DNA of 64,000 bases, from the NCBI RefSeq assembly GCF_049065735.1, contig NZ_JBAKHD010000001.1, positions 310,001-374,000 on the forward strand, read 5' to 3'. A model generated the notes under the pieces. That model made no database searches, was not told where the DNA came from, and saw only the letters and a program-made list of their open reading frames with translations. Position numbers and translations under genes: made by a program. Positions within the stretch are counted from its first letter, which is position 1. Each line of letters opens with the position of its first letter. Below are positions 40,337-49,563 of the stretch, in pieces. The stretch is from Paramesorhizobium sp049065735. Its GTDB lineage: Bacteria; Pseudomonadota; Alphaproteobacteria; Rhizobiales; Rhizobiaceae.

Positions 40337-41506
40337 TTTACCGCAGAACCTCAACAGCACATAGCCGCAGATCGCCGAAAGCACCGATCCGGTCAGCACG
40401 CCGATCTTCGTCTCGTTTTGCAGATGCTCAGAAGCGGCGAAGGAGAGGAGGCCGATGAACAGGCTCATCGTGAAGCCGATGCCGCAGAGCAGCGCCACGC
40501 CATAGAGCTGGATCCAGCTCGCCCCCGTCGGCTTTGCGGCAAGGCGCAGCTTGATCGCCAGCCATGCCGCGCCGAAGACGCCCACCTGCTTGCCGAGGAA
40601 GAGGCCGAGCGCAATGCCGAGGGTCAGCGTATCCCTGAAGACGGACACATCCACCCCGGCGAAGGAAACGCCCGCATTGGCGAAGCCGAAAATGGGCACG
40701 ATCAGGAACGCCACCCAGCCGGAAAGCGCATGCTCCAGCTTGTGCAGCGGCGAGTCCATGTCGTCGGGCTTTGCCGGGGCGGGCTTCAGCGGAATGGTCA
40801 TCGCCAGGACCACGCCGGCAATCGTGGCGTGGACGCCCGAGCGCAGCACCAGATACCAAAGCACGAAGCCGACCACGAGATAGGGCAGGAGCCGCATCAC
40901 GCCCATGCGGTTCATGAGAATGAGGATAAGCGTCGCGACGGCGGCGGCGCCGAGATAGGCAAGCGAGAGATCGGCCGTATAGAAGATCGCGATGATCACT
41001 ACCGCCGCGAGGTCATCGAGAATGGCCAGCGTCGCCAGGAATACCTTGAGGCTCGAAGGCACGCGCGAACCGAGCAGCGATATGACGCCGAGCGCGAAGG
41101 CGATGTCGGTCGCCGAGGGGATCGCCCAGCCGCGGATCGTCTCGGGATTGCCGCTGTTGAGCGCGGCGAAGATCAGCGCCGGGACGATCACGCCCCCGGC
41201 CGCGGCGATGCCCGGAAGGATACGGTTCGACCAGCTCGCCAATTGCCCGTCCAGAAACTCGCGCTTGATCTCCAGCCCGACCAGCAGGAAGAAGATCACC
41301 ATCAGCGCGTCGTTGACCCAATGCAGAACGCTGAGACCGCCGATATAGGCGTGAAGCGTGTGAAAATAGGTTTCGGCCCATGGCGAATTGGCGACGATGA
41401 GCGCCAGCGCCGCCGCGCCCATCAGCACGATGCCGCCGGCGGCTTCGCTGTCGAGGAATTGGCGCAGGACGGAGACGGGGCGTTTGAGGTTGCTGGCTTC
41501 AATCAT
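40313..41506 (-). CDS. nhaA: Na+/H+ antiporter NhaA
   Basis: Inner-membrane exchanger that expels sodium for protons. The 397-residue protein has about 12 helices; ion-binding aspartates are in PSATDIAFALGVISLLG and LATLAILDDLAAVVIIAIF, and the unwound-helix motif IFGFANAGVSF is present. The ATG at 41506 (MIEASNLKRPVSVLRQFLDS) is preferred to an earlier in-frame start without ribosome site. The last codons (KKRIANGE) are read from one arm of a hairpin repeat, so the natural C-terminus has been replaced by or extended into repeat DNA. Confidence 0.93.
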   Translation of the reverse strand: MIEASNLKRPVSVLRQFLDSEAAGGIVLMGAAALALIVANSPWAETYFHTLHAYIGGLSVLHWVNDALMVIFFLLVGLEIKREFLDGQLASWSNRILPGIAAAGGVIVPALIFAALNSGNPETIRGWAIPSATDIAFALGVISLLGSRVPSSLKVFLATLAILDDLAAVVIIAIFYTADLSLAYLGAAAVATLILILMNRMGVMRLLPYLVVGFVLWYLVLRSGVHATIAGVVLAMTIPLKPAPAKPDDMDSPLHKLEHALSGWVAFLIVPIFGFANAGVSFAGVDVSVFRDTLTLGIALGLFLGKQVGVFGAAWLAIKLRLAAKPTGASWIQLYGVALLCGIGFTMSLFIGLLSFAASEHLQNETKIGVLTGSVLSAICGYVLLRFCGKKRIANGE

Positions 41507-41578
41507 CAAGCATTCCAATCTTGGCAAAATAGCGGACTTGAATTTGAGAGTACGCTGCTTTTCGCAAAATCGGACCCG

Positions 41579-42379
41579 TTATAAAAGCCCTTTTCGCCCG
41601 TTATTAATCGCATCCGCGCGTTCCGTGAACGCGTGTCCGCTCGGCCCGTGCAGCACCAGCGCGGGGGCGAGCGTCAGCTTTGCGCGGCTGCCACGGACAC
41701 CCAGCACGACGATGCGGATGGCCGCTTCATCCGCGCGCGGCTGCACCGGCACCAGCGTCAAGCCGCCGAACCGGCCCGCAAGCGCGGCCAGCATATCCGC
41801 AATCGACTGGGGCCGCGCGATGATGGCGATGCCGCCGCCGGGCTTTACGATCGCCGCCGCGGTCCGAATCCATTGCTCGAACATGTCCTTGCCCATGACA
41901 TGCGCCTCCGCCTTCACCGCATCGGGCGTGCGCCGGTCGGCTTCGGCGTTGAAGGGCGGGTTCATGATGGCAAAGTCGAAGGCGTTGTCGGCAAGGCCCG
42001 CGGCATTGCGCGCCCGCCCGGTCAATGTCACATCGGCTTCGATGAGCGTTGCACGGGTTGAAATCCCGGCATTGAGGGGATGCTCCAGCGTCTTGAGGGC
42101 GAAACCGGCCATGAAGGCGGAGCGTTCCACCAGCGTCACATGGGCGGCCGGGCACCGCGCCGCCACCGCCAGCCCCGCCGCGCCCGCACCCGCGCCCAGA
42201 TCAACGAGCCTGCCGGAAAATCCGTCCGGCACGGCGCTGGCGAGGATCATCGCGTCCACCCCCGCCCGATGACCCTTCATCGCCGGCTGGACGAGATGGA
42301 ACGCGCCGCGATGAAACGCGTCGAGCGTCTCGCCCGCGTCCTCGGCGGACGGGCTGTTCTGTTCCGGCAGGGCGCTCAT
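41579..42379 (-). CDS. TrmN6-like methyltransferase
   Basis: A 266-residue SAM-dependent methyltransferase: motif I LVDLGAGAGAAGLAVAARCP, acidic VERSAFM, and the N6-adenine/glutamine signature FDFAIMNPPFNAEADR. This matches TrmN6/YfiC-type enzymes that make m6A at position 37 of tRNA1(Val); the substrate here is inferred. FHRGAFHLVQPAMKGHRAGV at the N-terminus is typical. The gene overlaps the upstream DUF2007 gene by four bases, forming a two-gene operon. Confidence 0.87.
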   Translation of the reverse strand: MSALPEQNSPSAEDAGETLDAFHRGAFHLVQPAMKGHRAGVDAMILASAVPDGFSGRLVDLGAGAGAAGLAVAARCPAAHVTLVERSAFMAGFALKTLEHPLNAGISTRATLIEADVTLTGRARNAAGLADNAFDFAIMNPPFNAEADRRTPDAVKAEAHVMGKDMFEQWIRTAAAIVKPGGGIAIIARPQSIADMLAALAGRFGGLTLVPVQPRADEAAIRIVVLGVRGSRAKLTLAPALVLHGPSGHAFTERADAINNGRKGLL

Positions 42380-42609
42380 GCCAATCCCAGCGGCCGCAAT
42401 TCATGCCCGATGCCCGCATCGCCCAGAATCTGGCGTGCGCGCTCGGCTTCCGCCTTGTCCACCATAAGGCGGCGCGGCAGCACGCCGAGCGACCCCTCGA
42501 TGATGCTCATATTCGAATCGGCAACGAAATGCGCAATCCCCGCCTCCGCCAGCAGCGCCTCGGCGAAGGAGATCAGGACGAGATCATTGGTTCGCATCAA
42601 TTCGATCAT
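42376..42609 (-). CDS. DUF2007 (signal-transducing PII-like) protein
   Basis: A 77-residue protein, MIELMRTNDLVLISFAEALL then AEAGIAHFVADSNMSIIEGS and VLPRRLMVDKAEAERARQIL. This is the DUF2007 fold, a small alpha-beta protein of unknown function. The pairing with the tRNA methyltransferase-like gene is common in Hyphomicrobiales. The reading frame stays open upstream, but the Met at 42609 starts the conserved domain. Confidence 0.85.
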   Translation of the reverse strand: MIELMRTNDLVLISFAEALLAEAGIAHFVADSNMSIIEGSLGVLPRRLMVDKAEAERARQILGDAGIGHELRPLGLA

Positions 42610-42722
42610 GGCTATAACATGAGGGGTCGGACAAGCGTTGGCAACTGTGGGCGCGACGGAATGTAACCCATTTGTTGCTTGAGCATAGGGCCCCGCTCCA
42701 ATAATGTGGCGCCGAATTTGGG

Positions 42723-42787
42723 CGCATGATCCCGAACCGAAGGTCAGCGGCGGCAAAAAGTTGCAGACTTTTCGGATAAGATTATGT
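42723..42787. repeat. GCATGATC-type palindrome, copy 4
   Basis: GCATGATCCCGAACCGAAGG ... AAAAAGTTGCAGACTTTT ... CGGATAAGATTATGTG. Longest copy of the family; it lies in the leader of the polyprenyl synthase gene. Confidence 0.6.
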
Positions 42788-42826
42788 GAATTTAATAGGC
42801 CGGAGCGGGACGCCGTTCCAGGGAGT

Positions 42827-43849
42827 ATGGCATTGGGTGTGGTACTGAGCCTCGACGAGAAGAAAAAGCACGAAGGATCGGTCCAGCCGCTGATCGATCT
42901 GACGAAGGCCGATATGGCCCGCGTCAACGAACTGATCCTGTCCAAGGCGGGGTCGGACGTCGAGATGATCCCTGAAGTGGCGAACCATCTGATCTCCTCG
43001 GGCGGCAAGCGGCTGCGTCCGATGATGACGCTCGCAAGCAGCCGCATGTGCGGCTATGAGGGCGAGGGGCATGTCAAGCTCGCCACCGCGGTCGAGTTCA
43101 TGCACACCGCCACGCTGCTCCATGACGATGTGGTGGACGAAAGCGATCTGCGCCGCGGCAAAAGCACCGCCCGCATGATCTGGGGCAACCAGGCAAGCGT
43201 GCTCGTCGGCGACTTCCTGCTGGGTCAGGCGTTCAAGATGATGGTCGATGTCGGCTCGCTCGATGCTCTCGACGTGCTGGCGACGTCCGCTTCCATCATC
43301 GCGGAGGGCGAGGTGATGCAGCTTGCCGCCGCCAAGAACATGGAGACGACGGAAGACGAATATCTCGCCGTCATCAAGGCGAAGACGGCGGCGCTGTTTT
43401 CGGCGGCGGCGGAAGTCGGCCCGATCATCGCCGGTGCGCCGCGCGCCGACCGGGTGGCCCTGCGCTCCTACGGCCTCAATCTCGGCCTCGCCTTCCAGCT
43501 CGTCGACGATGCGCTCGATTATGGCGGCAGCGCCCGGGACCTCGGCAAGAATGTCGGCGATGATTTCCGCGAGGGCAAGATCACCATGCCGCTGCTCCTC
43601 TCCTATCGCCGGGGCACGGCGGAGGAGCGCACCTTCTGGAAACACGCCATCGAGGACGGCGCGAGCGACGACGCCGCGCTGGAAAAAGCCATCGGCCTGA
43701 TGACGCGCTATGGCGCGATTGCCGATACCGTCCAGCGCGCCCGCCATTTCGGCGAAATCGCCCGCGACGCGCTGGCGCCTCTTCCTGCGACAGCGGAAAA
43801 GGATGCCCTGCTCGATGTGATCGATTTCTGCATCAGCCGGGTGAATTGA
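42827..43849 (+). CDS. ispB: Polyprenyl (probably decaprenyl) diphosphate synthase
   Basis: Builds the long isoprenoid tail of ubiquinone. About 340 residues, with SSGGKRLRPMMTLASSRMCG, the first aspartate-rich motif LLHDDVVDESDLRRGKSTA and the second FQLVDDALDYGGSARDLGKN. Hyphomicrobiales make ubiquinone-10, so a decaprenyl product (gene also called ddsA) is more likely than octaprenyl; chain length cannot be read directly. The start is uncertain: ATG 42827 lies almost on top of a GGGAG site, while TTG 42833 or GTG 42839 have better spacing. It is divergent from the DUF2007 operon. Confidence 0.92.
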   Translation: MALGVVLSLDEKKKHEGSVQPLIDLTKADMARVNELILSKAGSDVEMIPEVANHLISSGGKRLRPMMTLASSRMCGYEGEGHVKLATAVEFMHTATLLHDDVVDESDLRRGKSTARMIWGNQASVLVGDFLLGQAFKMMVDVGSLDALDVLATSASIIAEGEVMQLAAAKNMETTEDEYLAVIKAKTAALFSAAAEVGPIIAGAPRADRVALRSYGLNLGLAFQLVDDALDYGGSARDLGKNVGDDFREGKITMPLLLSYRRGTAEERTFWKHAIEDGASDDAALEKAIGLMTRYGAIADTVQRARHFGEIARDALAPLPATAEKDALLDVIDFCISRVN

Positions 43850-43910
43850 GCTTTCTTGCGCGGTGGCTGTAAAAAGGCCATGGTTGATGATGGAAATGGT
43901 AGCGGGACAA

Positions 43911-44071
43911 TACCCCCCTCTGCCCTGCCGGGCATCTCCCCCTCAAGGGGGGAGATTTCGCCTTCATTGGCGTTCGGTGCCAATCGCTCGCGTCGTAGGA
44001 TGAACGCCGCGGGGAGTGCCAGCCAATCTCCCCCCTTGCGGGGGAGATGCCCGGCAGGGCAGAAGGGGGTG
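43911..44071. repeat. RIME/Bru-RS-like palindromic element, copy 3
   Basis: 161 bp, ends CCCCCCTCTGCCCTGCCGGG and complement (one base changed, AGAAGGGGG), core CCAATCGCTCGCGTCGTAGG. Ends 41 bases before the TPR gene. Confidence 0.9.
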
Positions 44072-44111
44072 GATTCTGGACGCAGACATTCGAACGAAAA
44101 GGAATAACGGA

Positions 44112-45872
44112 ATGCGGCGAAGCCCGATCTACGGTTCTCTCTATGGATTGCTTCTAGCCGCAACCGTCAGCATGGCATGGCCCGCGCCGGGCGCGCTGGC
44201 GAAAACCGGCAATTCGCTGACGCCCATCCGCACCGGCTCCTTCGCCGGGGCCTATCTCGCGGGCCGGGTCGCCGAGAGCGACAATGATCTCTCCGCCGCC
44301 GTCGCCTATTACCGCCAGGCGCTGGCTTTCGACCCCTCCAACCAGTCGATGAAGCAGGACCTGCTCATAACGCTTCTCACCGATGGCCGGTTCAGCGATG
44401 CGCTGCCGCTGGCCGAGGAGCTGAAGAACGTGCCGGAAGTGGAGCGCTTCTCGCGCGTGGCGCTCGCCATCGACGCCATTTCCCGCAAGCAATACCGCAA
44501 GGCCGGCCCGCTGCTGATGCTCTCGCTGCAATCGGATATGGACCGCCTTTCCACGGGCCTGATGTCGGCCTGGGCCACCTTCGGCACCGGCAAGACGAAG
44601 GATGCGCTTGCCGCCATCGACAAGATGGAAGGGCCGGAATGGTATAATCTCTTCAAGACCTATAATTCCGCCCTGATGGCCGACGCCGCAGGTGACAAGA
44701 CCGCCGCGGCCAAATTCTATCAGGAAGCCTTCGACGACCGCACCGGCGGCGGCGCCGCGCCCGACACCTATGAGCGCGTCGTCGAGGCCTATGCCTCGTT
44801 CAAGGCGCGCGGCGGCGACCGGCAGGGCGCGATCGAGCTGCTCGACCAGGCGCAGGAGCTGCTTTCGGGCCGGCTTGCGCTCAGCGAATTGCGCGCCAAG
44901 CTGGAGCGGGGCGAGCGCTTGAAGCCGCTCGTCGCCACGCCGCAGCAGGGGGCTGCAGAAGTGCTCTATACGCTCGGCACCGCGATCAATCGCGGCGGCG
45001 CGGAGGCCTTCGCCAAGCTTTATCTCCAGATGTCGCTGCCGCTGCGCCCGAATGACGACGCCACGCTGTTCCAGCTCGGCGATATCGCCGCCAAATTGCA
45101 GCAGCCGCAAAAGGCTATCGAATATTACGCCAAGGTGCCGAAGGATTCGGTCTACCGGCGCGATGCGGAAATGCAGCTGGGCCTCAACCTCGCCGAAACC
45201 GACAAGACCGACGAGGCGATCCAGCATCTGAAAGTGCTGGTCGACCAGGACAAGACCGATATGCGCTCCTATCTGGCGCTGGGCGCGGTCTATGCGCAGC
45301 AGAAGAATTTCCGCAAGGCCGCCGAAACCTATGACGCGGCGGTCAAGATGATCGGCACACCGACGCAGGAGGACTGGGGCCTCTTCTACCAGCGCGGCAT
45401 CGCCTATGAGCGCCTGAAGGAATGGGACAAGGCGGAGCCGAATTTCCGGCAGGCGCTGAAGCTCTATCCCGACCAGCCGCAGGTGCTGAACTATCTCGGC
45501 TATTCCTGGGTGGACATGAACATGAACCTCGATGAGGCGCTCGACATGATCCGCAAGGCAGTCGAGCTGCGCCCGCAGGACGGCTACATCGTCGATTCGC
45601 TGGGCTGGGCCTATTACAAGCTCGGCCGGTATAACGAGGCGGTGACGGAACTGGAAAAGGCCGTGAAGCTTCGCCCCGAGGACGCGACGATCAACGATCA
45701 CCTGGGCGACGCCTACTGGCGCGCCGGCCGCAAGCTGGAGGCGACGTTCCAATGGCGTCACGCCCTGGCCTCCAAGCCCGAGCCGGAAGAAATCGCCAAG
45801 ATCGAAGCCAAGCTGAAAAGCGGCCTGCCGGCGGAGGATGGTCGCAAGGCGGCGGAGGTGAAGCCGCAGTAA
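44112..45872 (+). CDS. Exported tetratricopeptide-repeat protein
   Basis: A 586-residue periplasmic or membrane-associated scaffold protein. A signal peptide (MRRSPIYGSLYGLLLAATVS, cleavage after ALA) is followed by TPR units spread along the chain, clearest at about 60-125 and 345-555 (DKTDEAIQHLKVLVDQDKTD, KNFRKAAETYDAAVKMIGTP, EWDKAEPNFRQALKLYPDQP, RYNEAVTELEKAVKLRPEDA). It matches a conserved alphaproteobacterial TPR protein near ispB; partners unknown. AAGGA precedes the ATG at 44112. Confidence 0.85.
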   Translation: MRRSPIYGSLYGLLLAATVSMAWPAPGALAKTGNSLTPIRTGSFAGAYLAGRVAESDNDLSAAVAYYRQALAFDPSNQSMKQDLLITLLTDGRFSDALPLAEELKNVPEVERFSRVALAIDAISRKQYRKAGPLLMLSLQSDMDRLSTGLMSAWATFGTGKTKDALAAIDKMEGPEWYNLFKTYNSALMADAAGDKTAAAKFYQEAFDDRTGGGAAPDTYERVVEAYASFKARGGDRQGAIELLDQAQELLSGRLALSELRAKLERGERLKPLVATPQQGAAEVLYTLGTAINRGGAEAFAKLYLQMSLPLRPNDDATLFQLGDIAAKLQQPQKAIEYYAKVPKDSVYRRDAEMQLGLNLAETDKTDEAIQHLKVLVDQDKTDMRSYLALGAVYAQQKNFRKAAETYDAAVKMIGTPTQEDWGLFYQRGIAYERLKEWDKAEPNFRQALKLYPDQPQVLNYLGYSWVDMNMNLDEALDMIRKAVELRPQDGYIVDSLGWAYYKLGRYNEAVTELEKAVKLRPEDATINDHLGDAYWRAGRKLEATFQWRHALASKPEPEEIAKIEAKLKSGLPAEDGRKAAEVKPQ

Positions 45873-45875
45873 GCA

Positions 45876-45930
45876 GCGCCTTTCCCTCCCCCTTGCGGGG
45901 AGGGTGGCCCGAAGGGTCGGGTGGGGGTAG
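45876..45930. repeat. Half copy of the CCTTCCCCCTTGCGGGGAAG element
   Basis: Left end only (CCCTCCCCCTTGCGGGGAGG, then GGTGGCCCGAAGGGTCGGGT). It is followed 42 bases later by RIME-like copy 4, so two element families meet in this 360-base gap before glyQ; apart from these I see no gene in it. Confidence 0.7.
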
Positions 45931-45972
45931 TAAATGCAGCGCGCTATGGTCGGCGTTGCACGCAATCGTCGC

Positions 45973-46133
45973 CCACCCCCCTCTGCCCTGCCGGGCATCT
46001 CCCCCTCAAGGGGGGAGATTGGCCGTCATTGATGGCGGCGCTTTATTCTGCAACATTGGCGATTAGCGAAAGCGGAACTGACATCCAATCTCCCCCCTTG
46101 AGGGGGAGATGCCCGGCAGGGCAGAGGGGGGTG
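45973..46133. repeat. RIME/Bru-RS-like palindromic element, copy 4 (inverted)
   Basis: 161 bp with the usual ends; its core (TATTCTGCAACATTGGCGAT) is the reverse complement of the core in the other five copies, so this is the only one in opposite orientation. Confidence 0.9.
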
Positions 46134-46232
46134 AGAGGCAGCGCGTGAGGATGACCAGCCGGTCACTCCCGCTTGACCCTGCAAGTCTGACAAACTAGGA
46201 CGTGGCATCCTGATTTTTCACGAGGCCCGCCC

Positions 46233-47183
46233 GTGTCCACCCATCTGCCCGATCACATGCATCCGACCCGCTCCTTCCAGGGGCTGATTCTGACGCTTCA
46301 CAACTACTGGGCGGAGCGAGGTTGTGCGATTTTGCAGCCATACGACATGGAAGTCGGCGCGGGCACGTTCCATCCGGCGACGACGCTGCGCTCGCTCGGG
46401 CCGAAGCCTTGGAAGGCGGCCTATGTGCAGCCTTCGCGCCGTCCCAAGGATGGCCGTTATGGCGAGAACCCCAATCGGCTCCAGCATTATTACCAGTATC
46501 AGGTGATCATCAAGCCGTCGCCGCCGAACTTGCAGGAACTCTATCTCGGCTCGCTCAAGGCCATCGGCCTCGATCCGCTGCTGCACGACATCCGCTTCGT
46601 CGAGGACGATTGGGAAAGCCCGACGCTGGGCGCCTGGGGCCTTGGCTGGGAGTGCTGGTGCGACGGCATGGAAGTGTCGCAATTCACCTATTTTCAGCAG
46701 GTCTGCGGCATCGAATGCGCGCCGGTCTCGGGCGAGCTGACCTACGGGCTCGAGCGCCTCGCCATGTATGTGCAGGGCGTCGATAATGTCTACGACCTTA
46801 ATTTCAACGGCCTCGAAGGCGACGAGAAGGTCACCTATGGCGACGTCTTCCTGCAGGCCGAGCAGGAATATTCCCGCTACAATTTCGAGATGGCGAATAC
46901 GGATGTGCTGCACCAGCACTTCATCGACGCCGAAAAGGAATGCGCGGCCATTCTGAAGGCCGGCTTCACCGGCGAGATGTCGCTGCACAAATGCGTCTTC
47001 CCGGCCTATGACCAATGCATCAAGGCCTCCCACGTCTTCAACCTGATGGACGCGCGCGGCGTCATCTCCGTCACCGAGCGCCAGAACTATATCCTGCGCG
47101 TACGCAACCTCGCCCGCCAATGCGGCGAGGCGTTCCTGCTGACCGATGCGGGCGGCTTTAACCATAAGAACGAGGCTGCGTGA
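46233..47183 (+). CDS. glyQ: Glycyl-tRNA synthetase alpha subunit
   Basis: Catalytic subunit of the bacterial alpha2beta2 glycyl-tRNA synthetase. Signature segments: HPTRSFQGLILTLHNYWAER, CAILQPYDMEVGAGTFHPAT, RRPKDGRYGENPNRLQHYYQ and GWECWCDGMEVSQFTYFQQV. A GTG at 46233 with GAGG seven bases upstream gives 316 residues; the ATG at 46257 would give 308, closer to many homologues but with no ribosome site. It overlaps glyS by one base. Confidence 0.95.
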   Translation: MSTHLPDHMHPTRSFQGLILTLHNYWAERGCAILQPYDMEVGAGTFHPATTLRSLGPKPWKAAYVQPSRRPKDGRYGENPNRLQHYYQYQVIIKPSPPNLQELYLGSLKAIGLDPLLHDIRFVEDDWESPTLGAWGLGWECWCDGMEVSQFTYFQQVCGIECAPVSGELTYGLERLAMYVQGVDNVYDLNFNGLEGDEKVTYGDVFLQAEQEYSRYNFEMANTDVLHQHFIDAEKECAAILKAGFTGEMSLHKCVFPAYDQCIKASHVFNLMDARGVISVTERQNYILRVRNLARQCGEAFLLTDAGGFNHKNEAA

Positions 47184-49522
47184 TGCCCGATTTGTTGCTC
47201 GAACTTCGCTCCGAGGAAATCCCCGCGCGCATGCAAAGAAAGGCTGCGGGCGATCTGAAGAAGCTCGTCACCGACGGCCTTGTCGAGGCGGGGCTGACCT
47301 ATGAGGCGGCGCGCGAATATTGGACGCCGCGCCGGCTGGCGCTCGATATCAGGGGCCTCACCATCCGCTCCAAGGACGTTCACGAGGACATCAAGGGCCC
47401 GTCCGTATCGGCTCCGGAAGCGGCGGTACAGGGCTTCCTGCGCAAGGCCGGTCTCACCGATGTTTCGCAAGCCCATGTCCACACCGACCCGAAGAAGGGC
47501 GATTTCTACGTCGCCCACATCACCAAACCGGGTCGCGCGGCGGAAGAGATCATCGCCGAACTGATCCCGCAGGTGATCCGCGATTTCCCCTGGCCGAAAT
47601 CCATGCGCTGGGGCGCGGCCTCCGCCAAGCCCGGCTCATTGCGCTGGGTGCGCCCGCTGCAATCGATCCTCTGCACCTTCGGCCCGGAGACCGAGGAGCC
47701 GGTGGTGGTCGATTTCGCCGTTGACGGCATCCGCTCCGGGAATGTCACCTATGGCCATCGCTTCATGAGCGACGGCGAGCCGATCACCGTGCGCCGCTTC
47801 GATGACTATGTGACGAAGCTGGAAAAGGCCAAGGTCGTGCTCGACGCCGACCGTCGCAAGGAGATGATCCTTGACGACGCCCGCAACCTCGCCTTCGCCT
47901 CCGGGCTCGAACTGGTCGAGGACGAGGGGCTGCTGGAGGAAGTCTCCGGCCTCGTCGAATGGCCCGTCGTGCTGATGGGCACCTTCGAGGAAGAATTCCT
48001 CGCGATCCCGCCCGAAGTCATCCGTCTCACTATCCGCGCCAACCAGAAATGCTTCGTCACCCGCAAGCAGGGCGAGAGCGAAGTGCTCTCCAACCGCTTC
48101 ATCCTCGTCTCCAACATCGAGGCGAAGGATGGCGGCAAGGAAATCGCTTATGGCAATGGCAAGGTCGTCCGCGCCCGCCTGTCCGACGCGCTCTATTTCT
48201 GGAAAACCGACCAGGCCGATCTGCCTGATGTAGAGAAGCTGAAAGCCTCGGCGGAGAAACTCGGCCTCGATCTGACAAAGCCGCTCGACCAGCGCATGGC
48301 GCGTCTGGATGCGCTCGATGTCACCTTCCATGCCAAGCTCGGCACGCAAGGCGCGCGCGTCGAACGCATCCGCCGCCTCGCGCGCGAAATCGCCCCCATC
48401 GTCGGCGCCGATCCGGACTTGGCCGAACGCGCCGCGCTGCTTGCGAAAGCGGATTTGCAGACCGAAGTCGTCGGCGAGTTCCCCGAACTGCAGGGCGGCA
48501 TGGGCCGCAAATATGCCCTCCTGCAGGGCGAGCACTCCTCCGTCGCCGCCGCCATTGAGGAGCATTACAAGCCCCTCGGCCCCAGCGACCGCGTCCCGCG
48601 CGATCCGGTATCGATTGCTGTGGCCTTGGCGGACAAGCTCGACACCCTCACGGGTTTCTGGGCCATCGATGAAAAGCCAACTGGCTCGAAAGACCCCTAT
48701 GCGCTACGCCGTGCAGCGTTGGGTGTAATCCGGGTGGTGCTGGAGAATGGGATAAAACTGATTTGGAAATTTCCAGATGGAAAAACGGTCTCTCTCCTCC
48801 ACCTATTTGCTGTCGCCGTATCGCAGCTTTTCGTAGAATTTAAGCTGAAGGAATTGAAACCACATGTTGAAAAGGCGGGCGATTTAGAAAATGTTGGAGC
48901 AGTAACCGCCGGTTTCCAAAACACTCTTATCGAGAAATGGACAAGCAGGACGTCAGCCTTAGAATTTGCCGAACAAAGTCACGACCGAGCGTGGAATATA
49001 GCGACCGATCTTTTATCCTTCTTCCACGACCGTCTGAAGGTCTATCTCAAGGACGAAGGCGCGCGGCATGACGCCATCGACGCAGTACTGTCGCCTGACG
49101 CGGATAACCTTTTGCTCATCGCCCGGCGGGTCGAGGCGCTGATCTATTTCATCAACACCGAGGACGGCAAGAACCTGCTGGCCGGCACCAAGCGCGCCGC
49201 CAATATCCTCGCCGCCGAGGAGAAGAAGGGCACGCGGGTGGCGGAAGCCGTCGATCCCGCGCTTTTCCGGGAGGAAGAGGAAAGGACGCTCTTCGCCGCC
49301 ATCGGCGAGGCGGAAAGGGATGCGGCGCAGGCAATCGAAGCGGAAGATTTCTCGGGCGCCATGCTGGCCCTCGCCAAACTGCGCGGTCCGGTCGATGCTT
49401 TCTTCGAAAAAGTGCTCGTGAACGACGAGAACGAAAAAATCCGCGCCAACCGCCTCGCTCTCCTCGCCCGCATCCGCGAGGCGACGGGGAAAGTGGCGGA
49501 TTTTTCGAAGATCGCGGGGTGA
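47183..49522 (+). CDS. glyS: Glycyl-tRNA synthetase beta subunit
   Basis: tRNA-binding subunit, 779 residues, starting MPDLLLELRSEEIPARMQRK. Typical segments: YWTPRRLALDIRGLTI, FPWPKSMRWG, GDIRA-like FDYVTKLEKAKVVLD, FLAIPPEVIRLTIRANQKCF and the C-terminal LLSFFHDRLKVYLKDEGARH, ALAKLRGPVDAFFEKVLVND. About residues 512-613 (48721-49020) are encoded by DNA of only about 46% GC by hand count, well below the flanks (67% in the line at 48301), with foreign-looking codon use (ATA, TTA, AAA). The frame stays open, so the gene is intact, but this part of the protein may come from another source or have an insertion. Confidence 0.94.
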   Translation: MPDLLLELRSEEIPARMQRKAAGDLKKLVTDGLVEAGLTYEAAREYWTPRRLALDIRGLTIRSKDVHEDIKGPSVSAPEAAVQGFLRKAGLTDVSQAHVHTDPKKGDFYVAHITKPGRAAEEIIAELIPQVIRDFPWPKSMRWGAASAKPGSLRWVRPLQSILCTFGPETEEPVVVDFAVDGIRSGNVTYGHRFMSDGEPITVRRFDDYVTKLEKAKVVLDADRRKEMILDDARNLAFASGLELVEDEGLLEEVSGLVEWPVVLMGTFEEEFLAIPPEVIRLTIRANQKCFVTRKQGESEVLSNRFILVSNIEAKDGGKEIAYGNGKVVRARLSDALYFWKTDQADLPDVEKLKASAEKLGLDLTKPLDQRMARLDALDVTFHAKLGTQGARVERIRRLAREIAPIVGADPDLAERAALLAKADLQTEVVGEFPELQGGMGRKYALLQGEHSSVAAAIEEHYKPLGPSDRVPRDPVSIAVALADKLDTLTGFWAIDEKPTGSKDPYALRRAALGVIRVVLENGIKLIWKFPDGKTVSLLHLFAVAVSQLFVEFKLKELKPHVEKAGDLENVGAVTAGFQNTLIEKWTSRTSALEFAEQSHDRAWNIATDLLSFFHDRLKVYLKDEGARHDAIDAVLSPDADNLLLIARRVEALIYFINTEDGKNLLAGTKRAANILAAEEKKGTRVAEAVDPALFREEEERTLFAAIGEAERDAAQAIEAEDFSGAMLALAKLRGPVDAFFEKVLVNDENEKIRANRLALLARIREATGKVADFSKIAG

Positions 49523-49527
49523 AGGCT

Positions 49528-49562
49528 CCCGCCCTCCTTCCCCGCAAGGGGGAAGGAGGGGC
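49528..49562. repeat. Fragment of the CCTTCCCCCTTGCGGGGAAG element
   Basis: GCCCTCCTTCCCCGCAAGGG and GGAAGGAGGGGC form a simple hairpin between glyS and the convergent exported-protein gene; an end joined to itself, without the middle part. May act as a two-way transcription stop. Confidence 0.6.
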
Positions 49563-49563
49563 G

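Noticed and set aside
44154..45998. 614-codon open frame on the minus strand
   Set aside because: Antisense shadow of the TPR protein gene, with composition typical of complementary-frame reading and no recognisable domain.
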